Shown here piece by piece: positions 1 to 10,729 of a stretch of DNA of 64,000 bases. Within the stretch, counting starts at the first letter, position 1. Each line of letters starts with the position of its first letter. The notes under the pieces were generated by a model that saw only the letters and a program-made list of their open reading frames with translations, ran no database searches and was not told the DNA's origin. A program made the translations under genes and the position numbers. Source of the stretch: Yponomeuta sedellus (Eukaryota > Arthropoda > Insecta > Lepidoptera > Yponomeutidae); the NCBI GenBank assembly GCA_934045075.1, contig OW203740.1:17187878-17251877 (forward strand), read 5' to 3'.

Positions 1-269
1 ATAAACGCGAGTGCGAGTTGTACTGTGACAGCGTTTTGCCAGTTCGAACGGGTAACTTACTTATACTCACTACTCAATGCTCGATTAACGCGGTAGTAAA
101 GTTATTCGATTGGATCTGTCAAACTCGCACTAAGCACTCTTGTATGAGCACGCCTATAAGCGCCATCTGTGAAGTGTTTTGTGAATTTGTGCTGAAATCG
201 GCTCATAATGAGGGAAACAGCCAGTTCATTGCTCGGCCCCTCGAAATTGCACTAACAGTCATGCGGCAG
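1..269. other. unassigned stretch
   Basis: I see no supported gene or repeat here. Short open frames exist but lack recognisable protein features. Confidence 0.4.
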
Positions 270-312
270 AAGGATTGTATCTTGAAGGGGTAAGCAGAGA
301 CCAGAGTTTGCC
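270..312 (-). repeat. RTE-like LINE 3' tail fragment
   Basis: Read on the minus strand this matches the last ~40 bases of the tail seen at 62205-62345 and 60700-60770 (wording equivalent to 'gtctctgcctaccc'). It directly abuts the 5S-headed SINE fragment that follows. Confidence 0.5.
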
Positions 313-330
313 ACTTTTATATGGGTTGAC

Positions 331-580
331 GCGATCATCATCAACCCATTATGTCCCCACTGAGACTCACGGGTCTCTTCCGTGGAAAAGGTATAGGCCA
401 TACTCTGCCACGGGGGCCAAGTCCGGGTTGGTGGGCGCTTGCAAGACTAGTGGCTGGTCTTACTGTCAGAAGTTTTCGAGCCGCCCAAAGGCCTCTGACT
501 TGGCTTAACAACTGCCATGTATTGACGGCGGCCAGCACCAACGGCTTAACGTGCAATGAAACAAGCAATGAAAACGGCTC
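331..580 (-). repeat. 5S-headed SINE, head-truncated copy
   Basis: This antisense copy has the body and 3' end of the SINE family described at 49519-49876 (starting with the complement of the 'ggggacat' end), but the 5S-like head is missing. The last ~40 bases diverge. Confidence 0.7.
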
Positions 581-956
581 ATTGCCTGAAAGCCTTAGAA
601 GAATGACAGGGTAAATATATTTATCTAGTTGAATAGAAAGGACGAAATCAAAACTCAAGCCTTTCGCCCGTGGATAATAATTTACTTTAGCTGTACTATG
701 AATGGCAATTGTATAAACAGACTCGATATTCACTGAATGTTTCAATGGAAGGCAACGCGAAATGCTGAAAATAAAATAACAATTTGCTCGCTGAATATTT
801 AATCGTTTTATTTTATAAATGGAAATAAATATTCATTCGCTCAACCTGCAACCTGGAAGCGTGCATCAAAGCAAAGTTAACAAGCTCCCAGAAGTGGGAC
901 CACTGTTTACCTAGCTATTAAAATAAGGAGAATAATTTACAGAGAACTACATAGAG
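581..956. other. unassigned AT-rich stretch
   Basis: No gene, repeat family or strong motif recognised. Small open frames on both strands overlap and look like chance. Confidence 0.4.
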
Positions 957-1118
957 AAGCGGTGGTAGCTCAGTGGGTAGAACCATGGACTCGCAAGCGA
1001 GAGCCCCAGCTTCGATTCCGAGTGCGGGCAAGTACCAATGACTTTGTTTAACTTCAAAGTTACGTACATTTGCGAATTTAGTCGCAATACCACACGCTAA
1101 TATGAAGGAAAACATCGT
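957..1118 (+). repeat. tRNA-headed SINE, family A
   Basis: The head is tRNA-like, with an A-box-like TGGTAGCTCAGTGG and a B-box-like GCTTCGATTCC ~45 bases later. The body continues through 'catttgcgaa' to a tail containing 'aacatcgtgagga'. Related copies lie at 6785-6965 and, inverted, 21190-21356. The tRNA fold is degenerate and the body is repeated elsewhere, so I call it a SINE rather than a tRNA gene. Confidence 0.7.
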
Positions 1119-1122
1119 GAGG

Positions 1123-1320
1123 AAACCCGCGGCTTGGTTGGCTCCGCACGTATTGACTTGTCTTTCCTGTGGGCTAGGCCGACTAAGCTGTCAGGATGGT
1201 ATAGGTCCTGGGCAAGCCTACACCATCTATATAACCATGTCCCAGGCACTACAGCGTCGGAGTGGTCCCTTTACCCATCTAGTGTAAGTGAAGACAACCG
1301 CACACTGGACGGTGTATAAA
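1123..1320 (+). repeat. dispersed repeat E
   Basis: Shares ~100 bases (through 'cgtattgacttgt' and 'ggccgactaag') with 34212-34312 and 41775-41875. Class unknown; perhaps a LINE 3' end. Confidence 0.5.
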
Positions 1321-1345
1321 TCATCTCATTACGTAGATGCAAAAA

Positions 1346-1372
1346 AGGCCAATATATATATATATATATATT
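1346..1372. repeat. (AT)n microsatellite
   Basis: Short uninterrupted AT run. Confidence 0.8.
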
Positions 1373-1870
1373 AATGCATAGAGAAATGCATTTCTGTGCT
1401 AAAGTTACCTAGGCTACCTTTTAAAGAGAAATTTTCTTCTCGGCCATCCTCATCCAGCCACTGCCAGCGGCTGATTGATTGAATTGAAAATTGTCTAGGG
1501 CCGGTTCAAAACTTTCTTACGTAAACTGAAAATTTTCTAGGGCAGGCTCAATCTGTCCCTGGATCCATCTTCAGATCAATCTACAACTACTTAGCATTCT
1601 CTTAGCATTACTACACGCCATTTGATTTGAGAATGCGTCTACTCAAGAGCATTTTGTTACCTAACGTAAGCGTGTCATAGTGAATTGAAACGAAAATTAA
1701 ATAAAAAATGATTAATGAGCAGAATAAAACATAAAAATGTATAAAGTAACTATGAACCCCAAAATAAATTAAATTGTATCTTAGGGCACAGTTCTCCATT
1801 CGGGTTGAACTTAAATATATCACAACATAGTAATTGTTCCGTAATAAAATAAAAATTAACGTGCAGTGCA
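1373..1870. other. unassigned stretch
   Basis: No gene seen. A short imperfect direct repeat ('tgaaaattgtctaggg' and 'tgaaaattttctaggg') lies near 1485-1545. The rest is AT-rich. Confidence 0.4.
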
Positions 1871-2090
1871 GACGGCCTCGGTGGCGCAGTGGTTTGGCAC
1901 GCTGACTGTAAAACCGTAGGTCTGGGGTTCGATTCCCGGCCGGGTCAAACTAGGAAATTAACTTTTCTAGTTTGTCTCGGGTCTTCGATGTTCTCTATGT
2001 ATTTATTTTATTAAATCTATCGTCGAATGAGCACCTATAACACAAGTCATTTAGTTGTACTTAGTATAGGGCTAACAAGATCTGTGTGTT
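1871..2090 (+). repeat. tRNA-headed SINE, family B
   Basis: The head resembles tRNA (A-box-like 'ggtggcgcagtggt', Tyr-like GTA anticodon loop, B-box GGTTCGATTCC), but its anticodon stem does not pair properly. The body with 'atctatcgtcgaatgagcac' and 'aagtcatttagtt' recurs inverted at 26525-26812, so this is a dispersed SINE and not a functional tRNA-Tyr gene. Confidence 0.75.
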
Positions 2091-2402
2091 ATGTCCATGA
2101 ATATTTATTTACATTTACAAAACCATAATAAAATAAATGTAATAAAAGCGTGTCATCTATACATGCCACGTCTAAGCACTAGATCGATAGACCGTATTCT
2201 TCTCATCTTGTCCGAAGAGTTTAGCGAGGAGGTGGCTTCGGGGCGTTGGCACACCGTTTCGGGAGCATCGCCGTCGGCAAAGAAGGATGTGGTCTACTAC
2301 AGGGTCTTCGAAGATCAGCTTTCGCCGGCGAAATCAATATTCTTCATGAAGTTCCAGACCACCTTTGGATGGAGTGCCTAAAGTTGTCTGGAAGTTGATG
2401 GT
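2091..2402. other. GC-richer patch with a 96-codon frame, unassigned
   Basis: A plus-strand open frame covers 2091-2381. The part after ~2190 is clearly richer in G+C than its surroundings and may be a decayed coding fragment of a mobile element. I recognise no domain on either strand and do not call it a gene. Confidence 0.2.
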
Positions 2403-2550
2403 GCTACTGTCATGTAATGGCAGTCGTTATGCCATGTCAGAGGGCTTATGGGCGGCTTGATAAGTTCTGACAGTAAGGCCCACCACTGTCTTACAATCCT
2501 CCACCAGCCCGGACTTGGCCCCCGGGGTGGAGTATGGCCTAACCTTCATG
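2403..2550 (+). repeat. 5S-headed SINE, body fragment
   Basis: Sense-strand body of the 5S-headed family (through 'ggcggcttgataa' and 'tcctccaccag'), lacking the head and the last ~60 bases. Confidence 0.7.
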
Positions 2551-2811
2551 CAAAGTTAGATATCAAATATATAACTATGCATGATGCAATATTCCAGAGT
2601 AGTATACCAGCTCAGAAGGCGTCTAATGAATATGCGAATTACTACATTCCACATAGAGACGCTGCCGATTTGAATATGCACCTGCACCGACACAATGCAG
2701 GTCTAACTGTTGTATTGGCAGGAATCTTCAAAAGCACATCAGCTAAGCTGCTTTCGTCCATAAGACATTTTCATTGTCTTTTTAAGATAAAATGAGATAA
2801 AAAATATTTTA

Positions 2812-3098
2812 AAAACCTATTTAGAGACTAAAAATTCCGCCCATGCCGGGACTCGAACCCGCGACCTCTGGCTCACTGTGCCAGCGCTCGCCCAACTGAC
2901 CTAATGGGCAAGTACCGGCATCAGCGAAATTTTGAACCTCTTTACAATATTCTCTGTGTTATTTACAGGCAGCAACATCTGGCTGAAGTAATTTGCATCA
3001 CTTGCAGCCCCGAGTACCTACTTTGCAGTTAGGTTTTACATCGGAATGATATCGCTGTACCCACATGATTATAATCTCAGCACGGGTTAGTGCAACAA
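2812..3098 (-). repeat. tRNA-like SINE, family C
   Basis: Read on the minus strand it carries a tRNA-like core (A box TAGCTCAGTTGG-like, B box GGTTCGAGTCC-like) between a conserved left part (through 'gatgcaaattacttcagcc') and the conserved end 'ttagtctctaaatagg'. Other copies are at 27061, 34714, 43919, 46618, 47405, 51030, 51370, 52751 and 55676. The core has a near-complete cloverleaf but an extra base before the acceptor strand and C at position 33, so it is not a working tRNA. Confidence 0.75.
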
Positions 3099-3142
3099 AA
3101 AGAATATTAAAAAAAATTTTATGCCACACCTGGCAATAAAGT

Positions 3143-3177
3143 GGCTTTTTCCGCACGCTGCGCGTACGGAAAAAGCC
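3143..3177. repeat. inverted repeat, 11-bp perfect stem
   Basis: GGCTTTTTCCG pairs exactly with CGGAAAAAGCC across a 13-base loop. It is near a second hairpin at 3302-3344 and a 'cgggatgtgggata' stretch, so a foldback-type element may cover ~3110-3490. Confidence 0.7.
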
Positions 3178-3301
3178 GTTTTCTGGCCAAGTGTAGCCAT
3201 AAAAAGATGTACACAACACGGGAGGTAATAAAGAAAGCTCTCGATGGCATATTTACGTCCCTCGCTTGCAGCTCGGGCCGCAAACTTCTGCGATCTCGGC
3301 C

Positions 3302-3344
3302 TTTCTTTGTATTACCACCCTAGTTGTGTGGTAATACAAAGAAA
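3302..3344. repeat. inverted repeat, 17-bp perfect stem
   Basis: The 17 bases at 3302-3318 are the exact reverse complement of 3328-3344, with a 9-base loop. Likely part of a foldback element or a MITE end. Confidence 0.8.
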
Positions 3345-4708
3345 TTGTATTGTTGCAACTGTTTTAATACAGTTGCTCAAAAAGTGGCGTATTGCAGGCA
3401 CGTATAGCGTGCGGGATGTGGGATATTACACACTCGTGCTTTTCTTTCCCGCACTAGTGCGTTCTCTTTCCCAACTGTCTTTCCCAAAATAATGTGTATT
3501 AAAAAAAACCAACCATGAAGTTTTTACTAAAAAAAAACATAGAATGGGTATTTTTTCTTATGTCAAATATAGTTGGAACCACTGTCAAACTCCGTGCACT
3601 GCTCTATGGTTTATAAGGAAACCACAGATAATAGACCGAATTTGACAGTTATTGCTACAGAATTTATCTGTAATGAAAAACGCCCATTGTTATGATTTGA
3701 AAAAAATTATGATTCATGCAAATACGTATATTTCTAAAAAGAAGCTACTAATTTGTTTCATTACTTTATTAATAGGGTTTTTTTTTAATTTCATCTCATT
3801 AAATTTCATTTTCATTTCATATCAATAAAAAAATTCTACTGAAGACTTGGCTGTATGGGCATAGTTCCCTTTGCCTACCAGAATCGACGTTCAAATATTT
3901 TGTGCCCAGATGAATCAGAAATTGTTACAGATGAATCAGAAACGGAAATAAAAATTAAAAACTTTAATGTTAAGAAAATTATCAAATTTTAACAACAGTA
4001 ATATTCTATATTTTTTATGTAAACAATATACAGTGATCATATCACGGAAAAAAATCTGCTATATTCAACAATAATTTACGTAAAACATTTTTGAAACACC
4101 GGTAATTAATTATTGTTATAACGTATAGGAAAACGAGAATATTTTAACATAACAGAAATTTTAACTATTGCTATTATTATTGATACATTTAGTTCTGTTG
4201 GGTGTACTAGAAAGTTATTATAATTGTTACACTATATTATTTTCTCTGTTTAATTTCTCCTATCTCTTAAGTAGTCCTGTATATTATACTCATTGACTTA
4301 GCAATAATCTTTTATAATTCAAAAATCACAGGAGTACTAACTTATTCTCATAATGACACTTTTGACATCATTCTTAGTTAAGTAGTCTTAATTATTAATT
4401 AGAATTAACAATCACATTATTATATTTATTATTAACAATAAAGTGACAAAAATGAGATCAACAAATTTTTTTATTGTTTAAAATTTTTAAACATTACATT
4501 TTTTAAATTATCTGCTGGATCACATTCGTCAATTATTTGCTCTTCTAAATGAATATCACGTTCTTTTAATTTCTTTTTAGCATACCATCTTCAAGTACTT
4601 TCTCTGCTTTTCTTCCTAGCTAATTTGCATACTTGTATGGATCTTTTGTTATGTTTTCCATTCTTCTACGTTCTGCAAGTCTCTTTTTCTCCTACTTTTT
4701 TTATCTTC
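3345..4708. other. long AT-rich stretch without genes
   Basis: Very AT-rich with many homopolymer runs and stop codons in all frames. The motif 'agatgaatcaga' appears twice 20 bases apart near 3909-3945. No gene supported. Confidence 0.5.
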
Positions 4709-4762
4709 AGTTTGTTTTGTTTGTTTTGGTTTGTTTGTTTGTTTGTTTGTTTGTTTGTTTGT
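4709..4762. repeat. (GTTT)n microsatellite
   Basis: Tandem GTTT units, slightly interrupted at the left end. Confidence 0.85.
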
Positions 4763-4945
4763 TTATGGCATAGTCGTGAACTGCAACATTAGAATAACAT
4801 AAAGTAGATAGAGATGGCCTTATGAATAAACAGGTTTTAATGATTGTTTAAAGGAAATTTAATGTCAAAAATGCCATTTCAATAATACAGGTCCACATTT
4901 TTATATTATTGTTAGTAATAAATACACTGTGTTTCTCGGTTCGGT

Positions 4946-5152
4946 ATCGATACAACTGATTGATTAGAATTTTCATTATAACAACATTGATACATACATA
5001 ACACATCCAGTTATTAAGCTCTTTCTCAGGTTTACAACATTCATACATACATAACACGTCTAGTTATCAAGCTCTTCATCAGATTAAAACTTTCACACAT
5101 ACATAACACGTCTAGCTATTAAACTCTTCTTCAGGATAACAACATTCATACA
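4946..5152. repeat. 53-bp tandem repeat, ~3.5 copies
   Basis: The block with 'acatacataacacgtct' followed by 'aagctctt' and 'tcagg' repeats with starts near 4997, 5050 and 5102, a 52-53 bp period. It ends where a MITE is inserted. Confidence 0.7.
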
Positions 5153-5294
5153 TAAAGCCTGACCAAGAATATAAAAACCCGGCTCTGTGGGCGCGGCAAT
5201 ACACAGATGACAATTTTAGTAGCGTGGCCAGTAGAAGAAATTAGTTTTTTTTCCGCAACATGGAGAGGGTTTTTATATTTTTGGTCGGGCTTTA
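5153..5294. mobile_element. 142-bp MITE with 28-bp terminal inverted repeats
   Basis: The first 28 bases (TAAAGCCTGACC...) and last 28 bases are reverse complements with two mismatches. ACA occurs immediately on both sides (5150-5152 and 5295-5297), a plausible 3-bp target duplication. No coding capacity, so it would depend on an unknown transposase. Confidence 0.75.
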
Positions 5295-5297
5295 ACA

Positions 5298-6784
5298 CAA
5301 AAATCTAATCAAAATTGAATTAATCTCTAAATAATAATAGTTGAATCTTAACTAATACTGACATAGCAAAAGTGTCATAATATGTAGAAAAAGTTTATAA
5401 ACCTTTGATTGTTTGAACTATTCAAGAAGTATAGCTAAGTAAATATAATTAAGACAGTGTTCTACACTGTAAAAAATTGGAAAAAGAGAAAAATGGAACA
5501 AAAAAGCGCTGCTTTTGTGCTCGAGAGGGCCAAAAATATTTTGTAATATGATTCATAAGTGGTTTTGACCATACGAATCAGGCACAGATAAATCAGGATT
5601 TTGTCTATAATCATGCATAACTCATAATACATATAGAATTCGGTATTGTAATTTTTCTACACGAATCTGTAACCCAACAGCATCACACAAAACTCCGATT
5701 GAAGTTTTAAAACAATAAAACAAATTTTATTAAGTAGGCATTGTAATCAGAATGCCACCTGAACCAAGCACAGATGAATCAGATATTTACCTTCGTAACA
5801 CCTGGATCGAAGCCAGCCAGCCGCACGTCCACCTTCTAGCTCTTTCGTTGCACCACTTGCTCCCCAAGAGGGAAGCCAGACTCTCAATATTATTACCTTA
5901 CCAAGTACGGTCAAACGCAGCTTACTCCACATTAATCAGTATTAACCGCCGGACAGTTCTTATTTACTTATAAACAAACTAACGTAGTTGTAACTAAAAC
6001 ATATTTTTTTTGTAAGAGGCCAATTCATTTTCGTTCGATATGATTATAATTTATGTTGATGTATCAAAAGGAAAATGCGATTTCGACCATTTTATTCCAG
6101 AAAATGTCAAACAGACGCGTTATATGAATCAGAAGAACAAACATCAAATATTTTTATTTTGTACCTAGATAGCAATTATTAAAAAAATATTATTTGTGCC
6201 AGTTAGGAATAAGCTAAACAATACAAAAAAAATATCATACCGTTTTGTTAGTTGGTTACAGAAATATACCCATAGAAATCGAAAATTTTGTCTCTGAAGA
6301 AATACCCTAATCATTCCGAGAGTAATATGGTGAAAAACTTAATTTATTTAATACTATGACACTTCTTTTTCGTTTTTCGTATACAAAGTAATTAGATTTG
6401 TTCCATCACCGCTTTACTTAGTTACGTAGTTACTAGCTGACCTCATCCTATGACATAATTCATATCTTTGTCTATCAGTATGCCAAGCCTCATGCAAATC
6501 CGTTCAGCCATTACTGCGTGATTGCGTATCAAACATCGAAACGTCAAAACATCTTCACAAACTTTTACATTTATAAAAATATAATAGAATTTATATAACA
6601 CTGTAGATCGAGAGAATACGTTAACTGTATTTTTATTTTATTTTATTTATTTATTTGATACACACAATAAGAATTTACAGCTAAACCAAAACGCTCTTAA
6701 TGTTACTTAAATATTCCACACAAAAATTTACTGCATAAGTGTAATCTTAAATGAACTACAAAATATGACATAGAGTCAACACTG
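5298..6784. other. unassigned AT-rich stretch
   Basis: No gene supported. Around 6420-6600 a degraded copy resembles the repeat H type (positions 12284-12530). Several 'gaatcag' motifs recur here (see findings). Confidence 0.4.
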
Positions 6785-6965
6785 TAGAGAGTAAAGGTAG
6801 CCAAGTGTGTAGAGCAATGGACTCGGAAGCGAGATACTTAGGTTCGATTCCCATTGCGGGCATTTAACAACGAATTTGTTTTCTAAGTTGTGTACATTTG
6901 TGAAGTTATGGTAGCAATATCACTCGCCAACCGTGAGGGAAAACGTCATGAGTGTCTGAGATATT
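6785..6965 (+). repeat. tRNA-headed SINE, family A
   Basis: The head has A-box-like 'gtagccaagtgtgtag' and B-box GGTTCGATTCC, followed by the same body as 957-1118 ('tacatttgtgaagttatg'). The D-arm is degenerate. Confidence 0.7.
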
Positions 6966-7429
6966 CAGCATTCGTCCCTATCTCACCAATAGAAACGTAC
7001 AGTCTATTTATTCTTACTTGTCCAATTTAGTAAACAAGATTCTAACCTTAAAATTGAGATTAGATGCCTGAAATAGACATTTTCTCGCAAATTCATGAAC
7101 TATCATGAACTATGTTTATAAAATTGTCAACGTGTTATCTAAAAGAGTGTTCTAGGTTATTTCATTTATGGCAGTTTTGGACTAAAAAATCACAGTTTAA
7201 GGGTAGAATCTTGTTTACCGTACCACACAAAATGTTGAGTTATGTTTGTATCATTATTCTGTATGTTTATGTTTTATCTATGTTTACTCTGTTTACTCTG
7301 TGATGTAATATGTGATGCTATTTATACATGTGTGTGTATCTTATGGAAATAAATATTTTATCTATCTATCATATTGAATTTCTCGGCGCTTGAAATTGCC
7401 AATTCACGTTGGACACCCGAAACCCATAC
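6966..7429. other. unassigned stretch ending in a LINE-like (ATCT)n tail
   Basis: The end at ~7340-7372 ('ggaaataaatattttatcta' plus ATCT units) has the look of a LINE 3' terminus. The rest shows no coding signal I trust. Confidence 0.35.
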
Positions 7430-7500
7430 TCTCTCTCTGAAAGAAGGCCTGCGCTCAGTAGTGGGGCGTTTATATGCTACATAAAACAAAATCATAGATC
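7430..7500 (+). repeat. LINE/SINE tail fragment
   Basis: The phrase 'gaaggcctgcgctcagtagt' followed by 'gggcgtttata' is a 3'-end wording also present, inverted, near 61740-61775. Only a short fragment is recognisable. Confidence 0.4.
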
Positions 7501-7816
7501 GGAAAGGACAACCTGTCTTAAATATGCTGAAATGTACTTGAAACACTAAACGCGCAGAAGACAGAAATTTATTCACTTTGCAGTCCCGTTCACCAAATAA
7601 TCGTTTTTCTCCAACTCGGGACCATTGGCCGACGACAAAAAGATTCCCAACCAGACGATATAAGATCAAATCGGGACTCTCTGTAACCCGCATTTACATT
7701 CAGTCCTTCTTTCCTGTCCAGTCGTGTGACAAACAAATAGTTTAAGTATTTTGGACCGGGTTACGCAGTAACATTCCAAGCTACATTTAAGTAACATTCG
7801 AGAAAAACGCTGTTTT

Positions 7817-7980
7817 AGTTATATATCAAACGGGTCGAATCGCGATTATTTATTAGGTAAAATGTAATTACAATTACAACTTACCCGAGATCACGGCAAC
7901 TCTAACGCTGCCGAAAAGTCGGGAAATAAGGTAATTACGTTTTACCTAATAAATAATCGCGATTGGATCCGTTTAATATA
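7817..7980 (+). repeat. Penelope-like 3' tail element with inverted ends
   Basis: The first ~45 bases ('caaacgggtcgaatcgcgat' onward) are inverted at the end. The middle holds a hairpin GGCA...TGCC followed by CGAAA and 'gtcgggaaataag'. Sister copies are 11891-12154 and 61307-61510. In the 61307 copy the plus strand reads as an uninterrupted frame of the kind that ends Penelope-like proteins (...AAETSGNKVI...). Confidence 0.6.
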
Positions 7981-8022
7981 GACCAAGGATTACATTAGGA
8001 GACTTATAAAATAACAGTACAG

Positions 8023-8095
8023 TACAAGCGGCGGCCTTATCACTAAAAAGGAATTTCTTCCAGACAACCATTGAAGGAAAAGAAGAAACGGAAAC
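8023..8095 (+). repeat. dispersed repeat G
   Basis: Shares 'ggcggccttat' and 'ttccagacaacc'-type wording with 11134-11200 and 11835-11890. Class unknown. Confidence 0.5.
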
Positions 8096-8175
8096 TGAAA
8101 TACGGGTAGTAGGCGCAACTAAACAATATTAGATAACATATTATTTTATAGTAGTGTATAACTATGTATGAGTAT

Positions 8176-8540
8176 CGTTATCAACCCTTGTATGTCCCCA
8201 CCGCTGGGGCACGGGTCTCTTCCTGCATCGCAGGAAGGTTAGGCCATACTCCACCACGGGGGCCAAGTCCGGGTTGGTGGAGGATTGTAAGATAGTGGCG
8301 GGCCTTACTGTCAGAAGTTATCAAGCCGCCCATAAAGCCTCTGACATGGCTTAACGACTGCCATTATATGACAGCCGGCACCAACGGCTTTACGTGCCTT
8401 GCGAAGCACGGAAGCGCTCGGAGAAATGCCACTAGCGGTAGTCACGGGACTCTCACCCATCCCGTACCTGACCGCGCCTGTTGTTGCTTAACCGAGTGAT
8501 TGATTCCAATCACTCGGTTCGCCTAGGCCACGAGCGATAC
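8176..8540 (-). repeat. 5S-headed SINE, full length
   Basis: Minus-strand copy with a complete 5S-like head at ~8450-8540: GTTAAGCAAC, GGCGCGGT and GGATGGGTGA in the order and close to the spacing of 5S rRNA positions ~50-90 (the internal promoter). The 12-base direct repeat 'atgtatgagtat' lies at 8164-8175 and 8541-8552, consistent with a target duplication. The host sequence around it is the outer end of a Penelope-tail element, so the SINE is nested. Confidence 0.8.
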
Positions 8541-8552
8541 ATGTATGAGTAT

Positions 8553-9191
8553 TGCGAATCATTAAGAAATATAATAACGCTGTTTTATGTATCAGATTGT
8601 TTTGTTTCATATTTTTAATAAACATGCTAATACATATTTGTTTTTATGCTAATACATATTTGCCCTTTATTTGTTTTTTATTTTTCTTACATCTTTTTCA
8701 TCTGTTTGTTTATAATGTAGTGTAAACTTTGTGTATACATATTACTTGTGTTTTGTGCATTTGTTACAGTTTTGTTATGTTTTTAGTATTGTGCCGTTTA
8801 GTAAATTATTTTTCTCGGTCTCTCTCTCACATATACAAGCATATTTATAGTGCAACTACTCAGAAAATGTCTTATTGTTCGTTGGTTACGAAGTCATTTT
8901 CTACCTTATAAATGTCTAGCAGGAACATCTGGCCATTTGAACAAATGTACCCACAAAATCGAACCCACGACCTTCGGTATGGTAATCAGACGTGATACCG
9001 CTAGATCTAGGGGCAGTCATAAAATCAATTTTTCATGTTGGAACTGTTAGTTATCTTCGACATTTTGTTTTATAAATTTTGAACATTTATTTCTAAACTT
9101 TTGTACAAAAATTAGTACAAGTTTTTTGCTGCATAAAGTGGCCAAGGAATATTTAAATATTTTTGAACTAAAACTTTCGTAAGCACAACAC
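8553..9191. other. AT-rich stretch with a degraded tRNA-like patch
   Basis: At ~8940-9005 the minus strand has a SINE-head-like patch (B-box-like GGGTTCGATTT). Otherwise no gene or repeat is recognised. Confidence 0.4.
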
Positions 9192-9479
9192 ATTGTAGAC
9201 TTTTAGTCCAGATTTACTTACGGGTGTTGTTATATCGGAAAAGTCCGACCAGGTTTCGCTCCGATTCGCAGAGCTTAATCATGGTGAGCAGAGACGGAGC
9301 TCGCGTCGTCGGTTGCTTGTCTCACACTGTGAGACAATGTGACAGTTGAGACAAGCAACTGACGACGCGAGCTCCGTCTCTGCTCACCATGATTAAGCTC
9401 TGCGAATCGGAGCGAAACCTGGTCGGACTTTTCCGATATAACAACACCCGTAAGTAAATCTGGACTAAAAGTCTACAAT
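9192..9479. repeat. long foldback (inverted repeat), ~132-bp arms
   Basis: Positions 9192-9323 and 9347-9479 are reverse complements with essentially one mismatch that I can see. The ~23-base centre contains its own palindrome (GTCTCAC-act-GTGAGAC). Open frames on both strands in this interval are shadows of the symmetry. It could be a foldback transposon, a recent inverted duplication or a hairpin-RNA source; no coding function is supported. Confidence 0.9.
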
Positions 9480-10135
9480 ATTTAAATATGTTTTTTTCTA
9501 ACAAGCCGAATTGCACTTCTTTATTATATGGTGTTCAAGGCTTTATTCGCTTCTGTTATACGCTACGTCAATCACCTAAAGTCTTTATTGGGTGAAAATC
9601 AACCCGCCTAATAAATATTTTTTTACGTGTAAATAAATATTCAGTGGCAGCAAACGAAGGACAAGTAAACACGGCACAATAGCGACAGAGACAGACAATA
9701 GTTCATTGAGTGAAGCTGCTCATTCTGTGGATGTATATTATTGCGCTCGTACAGTACTGTTCTGAGTTGCAGCTTCAGCTAGCAAACGGAGAAAGAGGGC
9801 TTGGTGGCTGTAAATAGCGAGGAACGGAATAAAATTCAACAAGCAGTGTTTATAAGCTACTACTACTACCATCTACTTCCTTCTCCAATATATTATTCAA
9901 GTCTATCCAAAGGTTGTCTGATAGATAGAGATTTTTAATGACGAGGCCGCCATCTACCTATATACTTAGGTTAAGAAATATTTGTGTGATTTTCATATAC
10001 ATTATAGTGTTCCCTATCTTATCTAAAAAAATAACCCAATTATGGTATTTTTTTTTTTCAAAATTGATTTGTTCATTGAGTTGTTCATGAACGCTGAAAC
10101 TAAATCAAATTGTTTTACTTGCTCTTCGTTTATTT
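9480..10135. other. unassigned stretch
   Basis: No gene or recognised repeat. AT-rich with homopolymer tracts. Confidence 0.4.
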
Positions 10136-10267
10136 GTGTTAAATTTTGAGGTTAAAAATTTAGCAAAAGGTGCTTTAGTCCGATCGTTGCAGCATAAAAT
10201 CTACAAATTAATATTAAGGCACTATATCTGTAATTATGAACTCAAACGTTCTTCTCTTAAAGACAAA

Positions 10268-10456
10268 AAATGTTGGCGACTCCTACTTTTGCTCTTTAAA
10301 GAGCTGTCAACGCGCCTCATCGACGCCACGGGGGACCGGAGGGCTGGCGCATACCTCGGCCAGAGAATAAGTCTGGCCATTCAAAGGGGGAATGTTGCCA
10401 GCATTCTGGGCTCCCTGCCGAAGGACACCGACCTGGGGCAAGTGTTTTATTTGTAA
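10268..10456 (+). pseudogene. C-terminal fragment of a reverse-transcriptase-type element protein
   Basis: Within the open frame 10136-10456, the part from ~10290 encodes ...LSTRLIDATGDRRAGAYL... then GQRISLAIQRGN and ends ...LPKDTDLGQVFYL. The minus-strand frame at 56978-57307 gives an independent relative (SSRLVDASGDPRAGAYFGQR, QRGNAAS, GTLP, FYL). Two diverged copies keeping this protein segment argue that it was coding. I recognise the pattern as the C-terminus of mobile-element polyproteins linked to reverse transcriptase in animals; the exact clade is inference. It is 5'-truncated, so not functional, and is followed by an AT-rich tail to ~10560. Confidence 0.55.
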
Positions 10457-10611
10457 ATTATAGGTATTTATTTTTATTTCTTTATGTTGATTAGATTTTA
10501 GTTTAGTTATTATTTTAGTTTTACTTTAGATGTTTTGTTTAAATATGTCCTTTCTATTCGTATCTCGATATATTTTAAGACTGAAGATTTAGCGCCGTAC
10601 CTGGAAACCCA

Positions 10612-10690
10612 CGAATCTACGTAGATTTGCTACGAGCGTAGCTTTGCTACGTGTGCTACGGGCTACGAAACGTAGCAAATCCTACGAGTG
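10612..10690. repeat. cluster of CTACG/CGTAG words
   Basis: About eight CTACG or CGTAG pentamers lie in under 80 bases, including a perfect palindrome 'aatctacgtagatt'. Possibly the end of a DNA transposon. Confidence 0.6.
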
Positions 10691-10729
10691 CAGACTAGTC
10701 TGCTCTAGAGCAGTTATAATCGGTTGCCA

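Noticed and set aside
341..745. 134-codon minus-strand frame and similar frames at 32913, 40476 and 49528
   Set aside because: They run through SINE bodies and carry different frames in different copies.
1871..1948. tRNA-Tyr gene
   Set aside because: The GTA loop is there but the anticodon stem does not pair, and the flank is shared with 26525-26812.
9322..9516. Open frame within the foldback
   Set aside because: Arises from the inverted repeat and has no protein features.
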